From Marivita hallyeonensis (GTDB taxonomy: Bacteria; Pseudomonadota; Alphaproteobacteria; Rhodobacterales; Rhodobacteraceae), in assembly GCF_900129875.1 (NCBI RefSeq), contig NZ_FQXC01000008.1, positions 1 through 64,000 of the forward strand: a DNA stretch of 64,000 nt, in the 5' to 3' direction. Position 1 is the stretch's first letter. The number at the start of each line of letters is the position of its first letter. A model generated the notes under the pieces. It did no database searches and was not told the DNA's origin. It saw nothing but the letters and a program-made list of their open reading frames with translations. Positions 46,786 to 54,905 of the stretch are shown piece after piece. Position numbers and translations under genes: made by a program.

Positions 46786-47100
46786 AAGACCTGTCCCCTC
46801 TTTGAAGGGCAAAATAATCGCAGGCCCGGCGGCGTCAATTCGATGTCTGTTTGGGAAGGGTAGATACCTCGACGCCGTACACTGGGTGGGGGCTGTTAAC
46901 GGCACGGCGCCGAGGTGAAGCTTGTTGCAGCTACCCTGTCTGTTTGACCGTGAACTCCGCCCAAAGTTCAGCGCGATTAAGGCCATTGTGAGACATTACC
47001 CCCTGATGCGTGAACAGAGGGGCATTTGGGCCCCTTATTGCGAACAATTCAACGATAATCTGATGAGAATTTGGGAGGTCCGACTGCAGGAGATCCGCCC
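46786..47100. other. intergenic stretch upstream of ggt and downstream of the anti-sigma gene
   Basis: 315 bases without a convincing gene. It must hold the ggt promoter (minus strand, near 46800-46900) and the 3' end of the RsbW-like gene. AGGGGC (47018-47023) and GCCCCT (47030-47035) form a weak hairpin about 65 bases beyond the stop of the RsbW-like gene, but no T-run follows on the minus strand. I see no tRNA-like or other RNA structure. Confidence 0.4.
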
Positions 47101-47535
47101 TCAGAGACCGAACGCCAAAGTGAGTCGGTTCATGCCCTCGGCGCGCTCATACGCCAGCTCTGAGACAAGCGCGCGAATGAGGAACCAGCCATATCCGCCC
47201 TCTGCCAAATCTGTCGGATTCGGAGACGATCCGCGCGGTAAGGTTTGGCAAGCGTAGGCGCGGCCCCAATCCCGCACATTGATCGTCAAAACCGCATTCG
47301 TCGCATGCATGTTTATCGCAACTGCTCCGACAGAGCGCGGCGGATACCCGTGTTCGACAATATTGTTCAGAACCTCGGCCAAAACGATCCGGACGTCATC
47401 GCGCAGCTCCTCGAACCAGCGCTGGACAAGGGCCGAATCTACCTGCGACAGCAAAAGCGGCGTTGTGGCGTCCATCGCGGGGAGACATGCCGCGAAAATC
47501 GACGATCCCGGACTGTCAGGAAGAAACCGATCCAC
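47101..47535 (-). CDS. RsbW-like anti-sigma factor (HATPase serine kinase)
   Basis: 144 residues, single HATPase_c_2 fold. N-box LRDDVRIVLAEVLNNIVEHGY and glycine-rich G-box GGYGWFLIRALVSELAYER are visible. Such kinases phosphorylate the partner STAS protein and hold a sigma factor or other target. It overlaps the STAS gene by 20 bases if read from the first ATG; a shorter start is possible. No sigma factor or PP2C phosphatase lies nearby. Confidence 0.85.
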   Translation of the reverse strand: MDRFLPDSPGSSIFAACLPAMDATTPLLLSQVDSALVQRWFEELRDDVRIVLAEVLNNIVEHGYPPRSVGAVAINMHATNAVLTINVRDWGRAYACQTLPRGSSPNPTDLAEGGYGWFLIRALVSELAYERAEGMNRLTLAFGL

Positions 47536-47854
47536 TGGCCTGGTCCGCGTCGTCGTGAATCGTGAAAATCGAATCCATCCGGGTCAGGCGGAACACCTTT
47601 GCGACAATCGGCTGTAACGCGGCGAGTTCGAGGACCTGACCCGGGCGAAGCTGCTTCATCGAGGCGACAACGGCGCCAAGGCCGCTTGAATCGATGAATT
47701 CCACCTCTTTGAGATCAAGAACGAAGCGCCCGTCACCTTTCGACGTCAGGGCGCGCATGTCTTCCTTGAATTGCAACGCGGTTGGCGCGTCGATGCGGGG
47801 GGCATTCACGCGGATCACGATGGCTTGCGGGGTCAGGTCAACGGTCAGTTCCAT
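47516..47854 (-). CDS. STAS-domain anti-sigma factor antagonist (RsbV-like)
   Basis: 112 residues. The phosphorylation site is in EVEFIDSSGLGAVVASM (Ser of the DSSG motif). The fold begins with ELTVDLTPQAIVIRVNAPRID. When dephosphorylated it would bind the kinase and free the kinase's target. Co-transcribed with, and overlapping, the kinase gene. The missing phosphatase must be elsewhere in the genome. The ATG at 47854 is chosen by the domain start. Confidence 0.88.
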   Translation of the reverse strand: MELTVDLTPQAIVIRVNAPRIDAPTALQFKEDMRALTSKGDGRFVLDLKEVEFIDSSGLGAVVASMKQLRPGQVLELAALQPIVAKVFRLTRMDSIFTIHDDADQASGSVSS

Positions 47855-47948
47855 AGCGCCTCGGCAATTTGCTGTGCCGCGCACCCTAGACGCCAATCCT
47901 TACCATCCGGTATGCAAGGCCCAACGCGAAGACGAGGGGAGGATCGGC

Positions 47949-49112
47949 ATGACCGAGGTTGTCATCACGGGCGCATCGCGGACGGCGATGGGCGGGTTCC
48001 AGGGAGCGTTTTCAAGCGTTTCCGCTGCCGATCTCGGCGGCGCGGCCATGCGGGCTGCGCTCGATCAGGCGGGTGCGCCTGCGGTGGACGAAGTGCTGAT
48101 GGGCTGCGTCCTGCCGGCAGGCCAGGGGCAGGCCCCCGCCCGGCAAGCCGGGTTCGCCGCCGGTCTGGGCGAAGAGGTTCCGGCGACGACGCTTAACAAG
48201 ATGTGCGGGTCGGGCATGAAGGCCGCGATGATGGCGTTCGATGCCATTGCGCTGGGCCGTGCCACGACCATCGTCGCTGGCGGGATGGAGTCGATGACCA
48301 ACGCGCCCTATCTCCTGCCAAAGATGCGGGATGGCGCGCGCCTTGGTCATGGTCAGGTCATCGACCACATGTTCCTCGACGGACTCGAAGATGCCTATGA
48401 CAAGGGACGGTTGATGGGCACCTTCGCCGAGGATTGCGCCGAGGCGTTCCAGTTCACCCGCGAGGCGCAGGACGAATACGCCTTGCGGTCGCTGTCGAAC
48501 GCGCTTGACGCACAGACGTCAGGCGCCTTCGATCGTGAGATTACCCCGGTGACCGTGTCGTCGCGCAAGGGTGAGGTCACCGTTGCCGAGGACGAACAGC
48601 CCGGGAATGCCCGCCCGGACAAGATCCCGCACCTCAAACCCGCGTTCCGCAAGGACGGCACGGTGACACCGGCCAACAGCTCGTCGATCTCTGACGGCGC
48701 AGCCGCGTTGGTGCTCACAACGGCAGAAGCGGCCGGCGCCAACGCGCGCGCCCGTATCGTCGGTCACGCCAGCCACGCGCAAGCGCCGGGCCTGTTCACC
48801 ACAGCGCCGGTTCCGGCAGCGCAGAAACTGCTCGACCGGATCGGGTGGTCGAAAGACGATGTCGATCTGTGGGAGGTCAACGAGGCGTTCGCGGTCGTGC
48901 CGATGGCCTTCATGCAGGAAATGGGTCTGTCGCGCGATATCGTGAACGTCAACGGTGGCGCTTGCGCCCTGGGTCATCCCATAGGCGCGTCAGGTGCACG
49001 GATCATGGTGACCTTGCTGAATGCGCTCGAAAAGCGCAACCTGAAGCGCGGTGTCGCGGCGATCTGCATCGGCGGCGGCGAAGGCACGGCGATTGCCATC
49101 GAACGCATCTGA
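47949..49112 (+). CDS. thiolase (acetyl-CoA C-acyltransferase family)
   Basis: 387 residues. The nucleophile cysteine is in TTLNKMCGSGMKAAMMA; the catalytic His and second Cys are in NVNGGACALGHPIGASGARI and AICIGGGEGTAIAIE (GGGEG rather than the usual GGGxG form with Gln or Met). It condenses or cleaves acetoacetyl-CoA or longer 3-ketoacyl-CoA. Context gives no pathway. A GGGGAGGATC site precedes the ATG. It is divergent from the STAS gene by 94 bases. Confidence 0.93.
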   Translation: MTEVVITGASRTAMGGFQGAFSSVSAADLGGAAMRAALDQAGAPAVDEVLMGCVLPAGQGQAPARQAGFAAGLGEEVPATTLNKMCGSGMKAAMMAFDAIALGRATTIVAGGMESMTNAPYLLPKMRDGARLGHGQVIDHMFLDGLEDAYDKGRLMGTFAEDCAEAFQFTREAQDEYALRSLSNALDAQTSGAFDREITPVTVSSRKGEVTVAEDEQPGNARPDKIPHLKPAFRKDGTVTPANSSSISDGAAALVLTTAEAAGANARARIVGHASHAQAPGLFTTAPVPAAQKLLDRIGWSKDDVDLWEVNEAFAVVPMAFMQEMGLSRDIVNVNGGACALGHPIGASGARIMVTLLNALEKRNLKRGVAAICIGGGEGTAIAIERI

Positions 49113-49126
49113 TCTTCTCTGGTTCA

Positions 49127-49161
49127 CAAATATCTCGGGGGTGTGGGGGCTGGCCCCCACG
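49127..49161 (+). repeat. intergenic repeat with hairpin after the thiolase gene
   Basis: The block ACAAATATCTCGGGGG is followed by GTGGGGG (49144-49150), loop CTGG, CCCCCAC (49155-49161). It shares the ACAAATAYCTYCGGGGG pattern with 20718-20761. It ends six bases before the next gene start, so it is both a possible thiolase terminator and part of the fRMsr leader. Confidence 0.65.
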
Positions 49162-49166
49162 ACAAC

Positions 49167-49622
49167 ATGGCCGATTACGGAACGCTCTCCAAAACCATCG
49201 AGGCGCTCACCGAAGGTGAAACCGATACCGTGTCGCTTATGGCGACGGTGGCCTGCGAAGTGCACCACGCAGATGATCGTTTCGATTGGACCGGGTTTTA
49301 CCGGGTGGCGGGGCCGGGTCTGCTCAAGATCGGGCCTTATCAGGGTGGACACGGGTGCCTGACCATCCCGTTCTCCCGCGGCGTCTGCGGCGCGGCGGCG
49401 CGTACGGGTGAGGTGCAACTGGTTCCGGATGTGGACGCCTTTCCCGGCCATATCGCCTGTGCCTCATCCACGCGCTCGGAACTTGTGTTGCCGGTGTGGA
49501 ACGGCAAGGGTCGGCTGTTGGGGGTCTTCGACATCGACAGCGATCAACCGGACGCATTTACTGAAGGCGATGCAGAGGCGCTTGCGGATATTCTGGGCCG
49601 GACCTTTGCTTGCATTTCCTAA
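49167..49622 (+). CDS. msrC: free methionine-R-sulfoxide reductase (GAF domain)
   Basis: 151 residues, one GAF domain. FDWTGFYRV, GGHGCLTIPFSRGVCGAAARTGEVQLVPDVDAFPGHIACASSTRSELVLPV with cysteines in GVCG and HIACA, and FDIDSDQPDAFTEGDAEAL match the fRMsr family, which reduces free Met-R-sulfoxide. It complements MsrPQ (protein-bound sulfoxide) at the left end. The hairpin repeat overlaps its leader, which may reduce read-through from the thiolase gene. Confidence 0.88.
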   Translation: MADYGTLSKTIEALTEGETDTVSLMATVACEVHHADDRFDWTGFYRVAGPGLLKIGPYQGGHGCLTIPFSRGVCGAAARTGEVQLVPDVDAFPGHIACASSTRSELVLPVWNGKGRLLGVFDIDSDQPDAFTEGDAEALADILGRTFACIS

Positions 49623-49668
49623 GCAGACCCTTTCAGGCAGCTAAGCCCAAATCATCCAAGGCCACCTA

Positions 49669-50220
49669 TCACCATCTCCCTGCAGCCTTGCGTCGCTGGA
49701 TCCAATTGGCAGCGGTTTCTTCCCCAACCACGTTGTTTTCGACAAAAATTGAGCACGCCTTACCGTCCTGCCATCCACCGATCGCGTCCCAGATTTCATC
49801 CATTGCCTGAAGTGACCCGCTGATACCGGTATCGGTTTTCGCCATCCCGGGCGCGATGCAGCCCGCGAGTGTGAAGGCGTTGTCGTTCAAAGCGTCATGT
49901 ATCAAGTGCGTGCGTATCCCTTCATGATTGAAGCGCAGACATTTGACCTTCACACCGCCTTTTCTGTCGGTGTTTTTGTAGTCCACCATGAGCCGATACG
50001 TGCCTTTGCGAACGAATGTGTATCCATTGCCGCGTTCGATGGTGGGCCACGTTTTGTCTCCAAGCGTGAGTTCGCCGGGGATCGTACCGTTCGCATTGGC
50101 GGTGAGCGAGCGTTTGAAAGTGAAGAAATGGATGCGTTCGAAGCCGCAAACGCCGTACTCGGGCGTTTGTAGAAAAGAGAAGGGTTCCGCTGGCATCACA
50201 GTGAATGGTTCAGTCGACAT
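49669..50220 (-). CDS. DUF5675-like protein of unknown function
   Basis: 183 residues. The core FTFKRSLTANANGTIPGELTLGDKTWPTIERGNGYTFVRKGTYRLMVDYKN and a later HEGIRTHLIHDALNDNAFTLAGCIAPG resemble DUF5675, a small domain found in phage- and secretion-linked genes. There is no signal peptide. Base composition is clearly below the surroundings (26 G+C in the 60 bases at 49921-49980), which suggests recent acquisition. GGGAG lies about nine bases before the ATG. It is convergent with the fRMsr gene and divergent from the XRE regulator. Confidence 0.6.
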   Translation of the reverse strand: MSTEPFTVMPAEPFSFLQTPEYGVCGFERIHFFTFKRSLTANANGTIPGELTLGDKTWPTIERGNGYTFVRKGTYRLMVDYKNTDRKGGVKVKCLRFNHEGIRTHLIHDALNDNAFTLAGCIAPGMAKTDTGISGSLQAMDEIWDAIGGWQDGKACSIFVENNVVGEETAANWIQRRKAAGRW

Positions 50221-50341
50221 TAAAAAACTCTCCCGGTCAAAAAATGAAATATCTGATCAAGGTACGCCTGCGCCCTGAGTCGAGCAAGACATTGGTCATC
50301 GATGCCTTTCTTGCGGACGTGGGCCAACTGAAATGGCCTTC

Positions 50342-50366
50342 GTGAAAATTCTTCTTGAAATTTCAC
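50342..50366. promoter_or_regulatory. operator-like palindrome 1 upstream of the XRE-cupin regulator
   Basis: GTGAAA(AT) on the left and (A)TTTCAC on the right form a 25-base imperfect dyad with a 9-base centre. A second copy of the same design lies 35 bases downstream, centre to centre. It sits about 45-70 bases before the regulator start. Confidence 0.6.
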
Positions 50367-50376
50367 CTTGACTGTC

Positions 50377-50401
50377 GTGAAAATCGGGCAAGAATTTTCA
50401 C
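50377..50401. promoter_or_regulatory. operator-like palindrome 2 upstream of the XRE-cupin regulator
   Basis: GTGAAAAT at the left and ATTTTCAC at the right, 25 bases in all, end ten bases before the regulator start. Placement suggests autoregulation and control of a promoter in this gap. Confidence 0.6.
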
Positions 50402-50410
50402 GGACGACTC

Positions 50411-50983
50411 ATGCAGCACGATCCGATTCTGCACAACAAGACGCTGGGCGCCGATCTTCGGGCTCTTCGTAAGGCGCGTGGGTTGACTTTGCAGGACATC
50501 GCGACTGCCCTTGACCGCTCGGTCGGATGGGTCAGCCAGGTGGAGCGTGACCTTTCGGAGCCATCGGTCACTGACCTGCGGCACATCGCGAAACTTCTGG
50601 ACGTGCCTGTCTCGCTTCTGTTCGGGCACGCCAATGTCGCGGCCGAAGAAGCCGGGATCATCGTGCGGGCCGGGGCGCGTCGGCCGATTGGAAGCGGCGC
50701 ATCCGGACTGGTCGAGGAGCTTCTCTCTCCGGACCTCTCGGATGATTTCGAGATGGTACACTCCACCTTCCAACCGCATAGCCGCATCGGCGAAGTGGTC
50801 ACGCGCCCGACGCAGGAGGTCGGGTATCTGGTCTCGGGCAGGCTGGATCTGGTGATCAGCGATCGTAAATTTACGCTCGATCCCGGCGACAGCTTCCGCA
50901 TCAAGGCCGAGCCGTTTGAATGGATCAATCCCTACGATGAGCCTGCTGTCGCCATCTGGGTGATTGCTCCGCCGGTGTATTGA
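50411..50983 (+). CDS. XRE-family regulator with C-terminal cupin
   Basis: 190 residues. Helix-turn-helix at residues 12-65 (LGADLRALRKARGLTLQDIATALDRSVGWVSQVERDLSEPSVTDLRHIAKLLDV). The C-terminal 85 residues form a cupin (VTRPTQEVGYLVSGRLDLVISDRKFTLDPGDSFRIKAEPFEW), which senses a small effector. This architecture often controls amine or amino acid catabolism; here the genes downstream are GFA, LysE and GcvT-fused dehydrogenases. Two palindromes of the same design lie upstream. Confidence 0.93.
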   Translation: MQHDPILHNKTLGADLRALRKARGLTLQDIATALDRSVGWVSQVERDLSEPSVTDLRHIAKLLDVPVSLLFGHANVAAEEAGIIVRAGARRPIGSGASGLVEELLSPDLSDDFEMVHSTFQPHSRIGEVVTRPTQEVGYLVSGRLDLVISDRKFTLDPGDSFRIKAEPFEWINPYDEPAVAIWVIAPPVY

Positions 50984-51014
50984 TGGTCGGGACGCAGGAT
51001 TTGGGAGAACGCCG

Positions 51015-51392
51015 ATGAGCCTGACAGGAAGCTGCCTCTGCGGTGCGGTTACCTACACCGCGACTGGAACGCCGGGCGCACCTGCAGCCTGTCATTGCAC
51101 GCAATGCCGCAAACAATCCGGCCACGTCTGGGCGTCATCCTACCTTGAAGACGGAACGCTGGAGATCGCCGGCGACGTTCGGTGGTTCCAGTCTTCTGAA
51201 AAAGCCCGGCGCGGGTTTTGCCCGACCTGCGGGTCGGCGCTGTTCTGGGATCACGAAGACGACCCGTTCGTCTGTTTTTCGACCGGATCGATTGACGGAC
51301 CCACCGGACTGAAACTGCGTGGGCATATCCATACCCGGACCAAGGGCGACTATTACGAGATCAACCCCAATGACGCGCAACGGGAAGAGTGA
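51015..51392 (+). CDS. GFA-family (glutathione-dependent formaldehyde-activating-like) zinc protein
   Basis: 125 residues. Zinc-binding cysteines appear in GSCLCGAVTYTA (residues 6-9), CHCTQCRKQSG and FCPTCGSALFW. The fold is CENP-V/GFA. The name refers to the proposed addition of formaldehyde to glutathione; in this cluster such a role would fit, because GcvT-fused dehydrogenases can release formaldehyde. It follows the regulator by 31 bases. Confidence 0.9.
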   Translation: MSLTGSCLCGAVTYTATGTPGAPAACHCTQCRKQSGHVWASSYLEDGTLEIAGDVRWFQSSEKARRGFCPTCGSALFWDHEDDPFVCFSTGSIDGPTGLKLRGHIHTRTKGDYYEINPNDAQREE

Positions 51393-51395
51393 CGT

Positions 51396-52019
51396 ATGAT
51401 CGATCTCGCCCTGTCCATTCCGCTTCTGACTTACGCGACCTTCATGGGGGCTGCATTTCTTCTGTTTCTGACCCCCGGCGCGGACATGATGTTCACGATT
51501 GCCAGCGGCATGCGGGGCGGAGCGGGATCAGGCATTGCGGCGGCGTGGGGGATCAGCCTCGGGTCGCTCTGCCATGCCGCGATGACTGCTGCAGGACTGG
51601 CCGTGCTGCTTGCGGCCTATCCCGTGGTCTATGACGGCATCCGGTATCTGGGTGCCGCGTATCTTTTGTGGCTCGCCTGGCAGGCGTGGCACGACACCAG
51701 TGCGGTGACCGAGCGTCGCGGAGCCACCGAGATCCGGCGTGCGTTCGGACGTGCGTTTTTGACCAACCTGCTGAACCCGAAAGTCGCGTTGTTCGTCCTC
51801 GCCTTCTTTCCGCAATTCGCGGATCCGGCGCTAGGGCCCGTCTGGCAGCAAATCCTGATCCTTGGTGTCCTGATGGCCGTCTGTGGCGGCGTTATGTATT
51901 CCGGACTGGGTGCCTTTGCGGGCTTGGCGGCTGCCCAGATGCGGCGCGCGTCCCGTTGGATGGGCAAAGCGTCAGCCCTTGTTTTCGGCGGCCTGGCCGT
52001 CCGTATTGCCCTTGATTGA
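51396..52019 (+). CDS. LysE/RhtB-family exporter
   Basis: 207 residues with about six hydrophobic segments. The N-terminal FLLFLTPGADMMFTIASGMRGGAGSGIAAAWGISLG motif is typical of LysE/RhtB amino acid or amine exporters. The start is 3 bases after the GFA stop. It may export a metabolite that accumulates during amine breakdown, which is inferred. Confidence 0.9.
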   Translation: MIDLALSIPLLTYATFMGAAFLLFLTPGADMMFTIASGMRGGAGSGIAAAWGISLGSLCHAAMTAAGLAVLLAAYPVVYDGIRYLGAAYLLWLAWQAWHDTSAVTERRGATEIRRAFGRAFLTNLLNPKVALFVLAFFPQFADPALGPVWQQILILGVLMAVCGGVMYSGLGAFAGLAAAQMRRASRWMGKASALVFGGLAVRIALD

Positions 52020-52029
52020 GGAGAGACCC

Positions 52030-54489
52030 ATGTCCGATTTTCCGACCACAGCCCGCGTCGTCATCATCGGTGGCGGCGTTGTCGGCACGTCTTCGCTGTA
52101 TCATCTGGCGAAGGCGGGCTGGACCGACTGCGTCCTTCTGGAAAAGAACGAACTGACCGCCGGGTCGACATGGCACGCTGCGGGCAACTGCCCGTCCTTC
52201 AGCACCTCATGGGCCATCATGAACATGCAGCGCTATTCGCTGTCGCTCTATCGCACATTGGCGGACGAGGTCGATTACCCGATGAATTATCACGTCACCG
52301 GATCGATCCGTCTTGGCCACAGCAAAGAACGCGTGATGGAGTTCGAGCGAGCGCGATCCATGGGGCGCTATCAGGGCATGAACCTTGAGATGATGCAGGT
52401 CAGCGATCTGAAGGACCGCTATCCGTTTCTCGAAACGCACGACCTTGCCGGTGCGCTCTATGATCCCGACGACGGGGATATCGATCCGGCACAGCTGACA
52501 CAGGCTCTGGCCAAGGGCGCGCGCCAGATGGGCGCGCGGATCGAACGGTTCTGTCCGGCAACCGGCGTGAGCCGCGAGAACGGCGAGTGGATCGTGCACA
52601 CCGACAAGGGCGATATCCGCAGCGAATATGTGGTGAATGCGGCCGGCTACTACGCCCAGCGCGTCGGCGAATGGTTCAAACCCTATGGCGGGCGCACGGT
52701 GCCGATGGCGGTGATGAGCCACCAGTTCTTCCTGACCGAAGAGATCCCGGAACTGAAGGAGTGGAGCCTTGAGAACGGCAAGCTGCCGCTCCTGCGCGAC
52801 GTAGACAGCTCTTACTACCTTCGGCAGGAAAAGTACGGTCTGAACCTTGGACCGTACGAACGGAACTGCAAGGCGCACTGGGTCACCCCCGACGATCCGA
52901 TGCCGGACGATTTCAGCTTCCAACTCTTCCCAGACGATCTGGAGCGGCTTGAATGGTACATCGAAGACGCGATGGCGCGCGTGCCGCTTTTGGGGACGGG
53001 CGGCGTCGGCCGCAATATCAACGGTCCGATCCCCTATGCGCCCGACGGTCTGCCTTTGATCGGTCCAATGCCGGGAGTCCCGAACGCCTTTGAGGCCTGC
53101 GTGTTTACCTTCGGGATCACGCAAGGCGGTGGCGCGGGCAAGGTGCTTGCCGAATGGGTCACCGAAGGACAGACCGAGTGGGACATGTGGGCCGTCGATC
53201 CACGCCGTTACACCGATTACACCGATCAGGATTACTGCAACCAGAAGGCTATCGAGGTGTACGGCCACGAATACGCGATGCATTTCCCGCATCACGAATG
53301 GCCCGCCGGGCGGGACAAAAAGCTGTCGCCGGTGCATGACCGCGTGGTCGAAATGGGCGGCGTCATGGGGGCCTATAACGGTTGGGAACGCGCCAATTGG
53401 TTCGCGCAGCCGGGCGACGATACGTCCGAGGAAACCACGCAGACCTGGGGCCGATCCGGCCCATGGGAACAGCGCGTGCGCGAGGAATGTGAGGCGGTGC
53501 GGGATACGGCGGGTCTGCTCGACCTGCCCGGGTTCTCACGTTACCGGCTGAAAGGCCCCGGCGCGGCAGAGTTCCTGCGCGTGCTGTGTGCGGGGGGCAT
53601 TCCGAAGGTCGGCCGAATCGGGCTGCTCTATTTCGCGGACATGCGCGGGCGGATCGTGACCGAGATGTCGGCGATGCGTCTGGACGAGGATGATTTCTTC
53701 CTCATCACCGCGGCGGCGGCGCAATGGCATGATTTCGAATGGCTGCAGAAGCACCGGCCTTCGGACGCCGCATTCACCCTGACGGATGCCACCCGCGATT
53801 TCTCGTGCCAGATCCTGACCGGGCCGAAATCGCGCGACATCCTGTCGTCTCTGACGTCCGCCGATCTGACCCAGCCGTGGCTGAGCCACCAGTCGGCGCA
53901 AATCGGCGACACTTGGGTTCAGTTGGTGCGCGTGTCTTTCGCCGGGGAACTGGGTTGGGAGGTGCACAGCCAGATCGCGGACACGGCAGTTGCCTTCGAT
54001 GCGCTCTGGCAGGCCGGTCAGCCGCATGGGATGAAGCCGTTTGGAATGTACGCGCTCAACTCGTTGCGTCTTGAGAAAGGGTACCGCGCTTGGAAAGGCG
54101 ATCTGTCGACCGACTATTCGCTGCTCGAAGGCGGGCTGGACCGATTCATCAAACTCGACAAACCGCAGGATTTTCCGGGCAAGGCCGCTTTGCTGAACGA
54201 AAAGCAGCAGGGCGTGAGGAAGCGTTTCGTCACCATGACAGTCGAGGCGAACGGCTGCGATGCGCCGTACATGTCGACGGTCTGGCATGACGGAAAGGTC
54301 GTAGGGGAAACCACGAGCGGCGGTTGGGGGTACCGGGTGAACAAGTCGATCGCGCTGGGCATGGTCCGTACCGATCTAAGCACGCCGGGGACCGAGCTGG
54401 TGGTCGATATCTTCGGCCAGATGTGCCGGGCGACGGTTCAGAAGGATGAGCCGCTTTGGGATCCGCAGAACGAACGGCTGCGCGCATGA
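52030..54489 (+). CDS. GcvT-fused FAD dehydrogenase (dimethylglycine/sarcosine dehydrogenase family), copy 1
   Basis: 819 residues. N-terminal FAD domain with VVIIGGGVVGTSSLYHLAKAGW and the flavin-linking STWHAAGNC (His that binds FAD covalently in the family). The C-terminal half is a GcvT/T-protein-like tetrahydrofolate domain (FAGELGWEVHS, EKGYRAWKGDLSTDYS). It would demethylate an N-methylated amine and pass the methyl group to folate. Which amine (dimethylglycine, sarcosine or other) is open. Ten bases separate it from lysE; it overlaps the DUF2867 gene by four. Confidence 0.92.
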   Translation: MSDFPTTARVVIIGGGVVGTSSLYHLAKAGWTDCVLLEKNELTAGSTWHAAGNCPSFSTSWAIMNMQRYSLSLYRTLADEVDYPMNYHVTGSIRLGHSKERVMEFERARSMGRYQGMNLEMMQVSDLKDRYPFLETHDLAGALYDPDDGDIDPAQLTQALAKGARQMGARIERFCPATGVSRENGEWIVHTDKGDIRSEYVVNAAGYYAQRVGEWFKPYGGRTVPMAVMSHQFFLTEEIPELKEWSLENGKLPLLRDVDSSYYLRQEKYGLNLGPYERNCKAHWVTPDDPMPDDFSFQLFPDDLERLEWYIEDAMARVPLLGTGGVGRNINGPIPYAPDGLPLIGPMPGVPNAFEACVFTFGITQGGGAGKVLAEWVTEGQTEWDMWAVDPRRYTDYTDQDYCNQKAIEVYGHEYAMHFPHHEWPAGRDKKLSPVHDRVVEMGGVMGAYNGWERANWFAQPGDDTSEETTQTWGRSGPWEQRVREECEAVRDTAGLLDLPGFSRYRLKGPGAAEFLRVLCAGGIPKVGRIGLLYFADMRGRIVTEMSAMRLDEDDFFLITAAAAQWHDFEWLQKHRPSDAAFTLTDATRDFSCQILTGPKSRDILSSLTSADLTQPWLSHQSAQIGDTWVQLVRVSFAGELGWEVHSQIADTAVAFDALWQAGQPHGMKPFGMYALNSLRLEKGYRAWKGDLSTDYSLLEGGLDRFIKLDKPQDFPGKAALLNEKQQGVRKRFVTMTVEANGCDAPYMSTVWHDGKVVGETTSGGWGYRVNKSIALGMVRTDLSTPGTELVVDIFGQMCRATVQKDEPLWDPQNERLRA

Positions 54490-54905
54490 GCGACGGTCGT
54501 CCGGATCGCGCAGCCGACTGGCAGGACACCCACGCCGGGCCTGTTGCCTCTGATTACCGGACCGCGCGCCAAGCGTTCGATGCCGGGTTCGCCAACATGC
54601 CACGTTGGGTCGATGGGGCCATGAGCGCACGCAATGCGATCGTGCGCCGGTTCGGACTTGTCACGGGCGAAGAGGGCGCGGGCGTCATGACCCGGTTGCC
54701 TGTGTGGCGCGAGACGTCGGACGTGTTCGAGACCGGACTTGTGGACAAGCACCTGACTTTTTCAATCGAAACCCGCCTTTCCACCGGCCATGTCGCGGCG
54801 ACGACGCGGATCTGGTTCAACCACTGGGCCGGGCGACTGTATCTTGGCATCGTAATGATCCCGCACAAGATCATCATGCGCCATATCGTGAGGTCTTTGG
54901 CATGA
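54486..54905 (+). CDS. DUF2867-family protein
   Basis: 139 residues. Matches DUF2867: ARQAFDAGFANMPRWVDGAMSARNAIVRRFGL and the later WFNHWAGRLYLGIVMIPHKIIMRHIVRSL. Function is unknown, and it is embedded between a GcvT-fused dehydrogenase and a homocysteine methyltransferase with overlaps on both sides (ATGA each), so it belongs to the same operon. Confidence 0.85.
   Translation: MSDGRPDRAADWQDTHAGPVASDYRTARQAFDAGFANMPRWVDGAMSARNAIVRRFGLVTGEEGAGVMTRLPVWRETSDVFETGLVDKHLTFSIETRLSTGHVAATTRIWFNHWAGRLYLGIVMIPHKIIMRHIVRSLA

Noticed and set aside
46786-47100. Possible tRNA or sRNA in the ggt upstream gap
   Set aside because: No clover-leaf arms or T-loop motif found; only a weak 6-bp hairpin near 47018.
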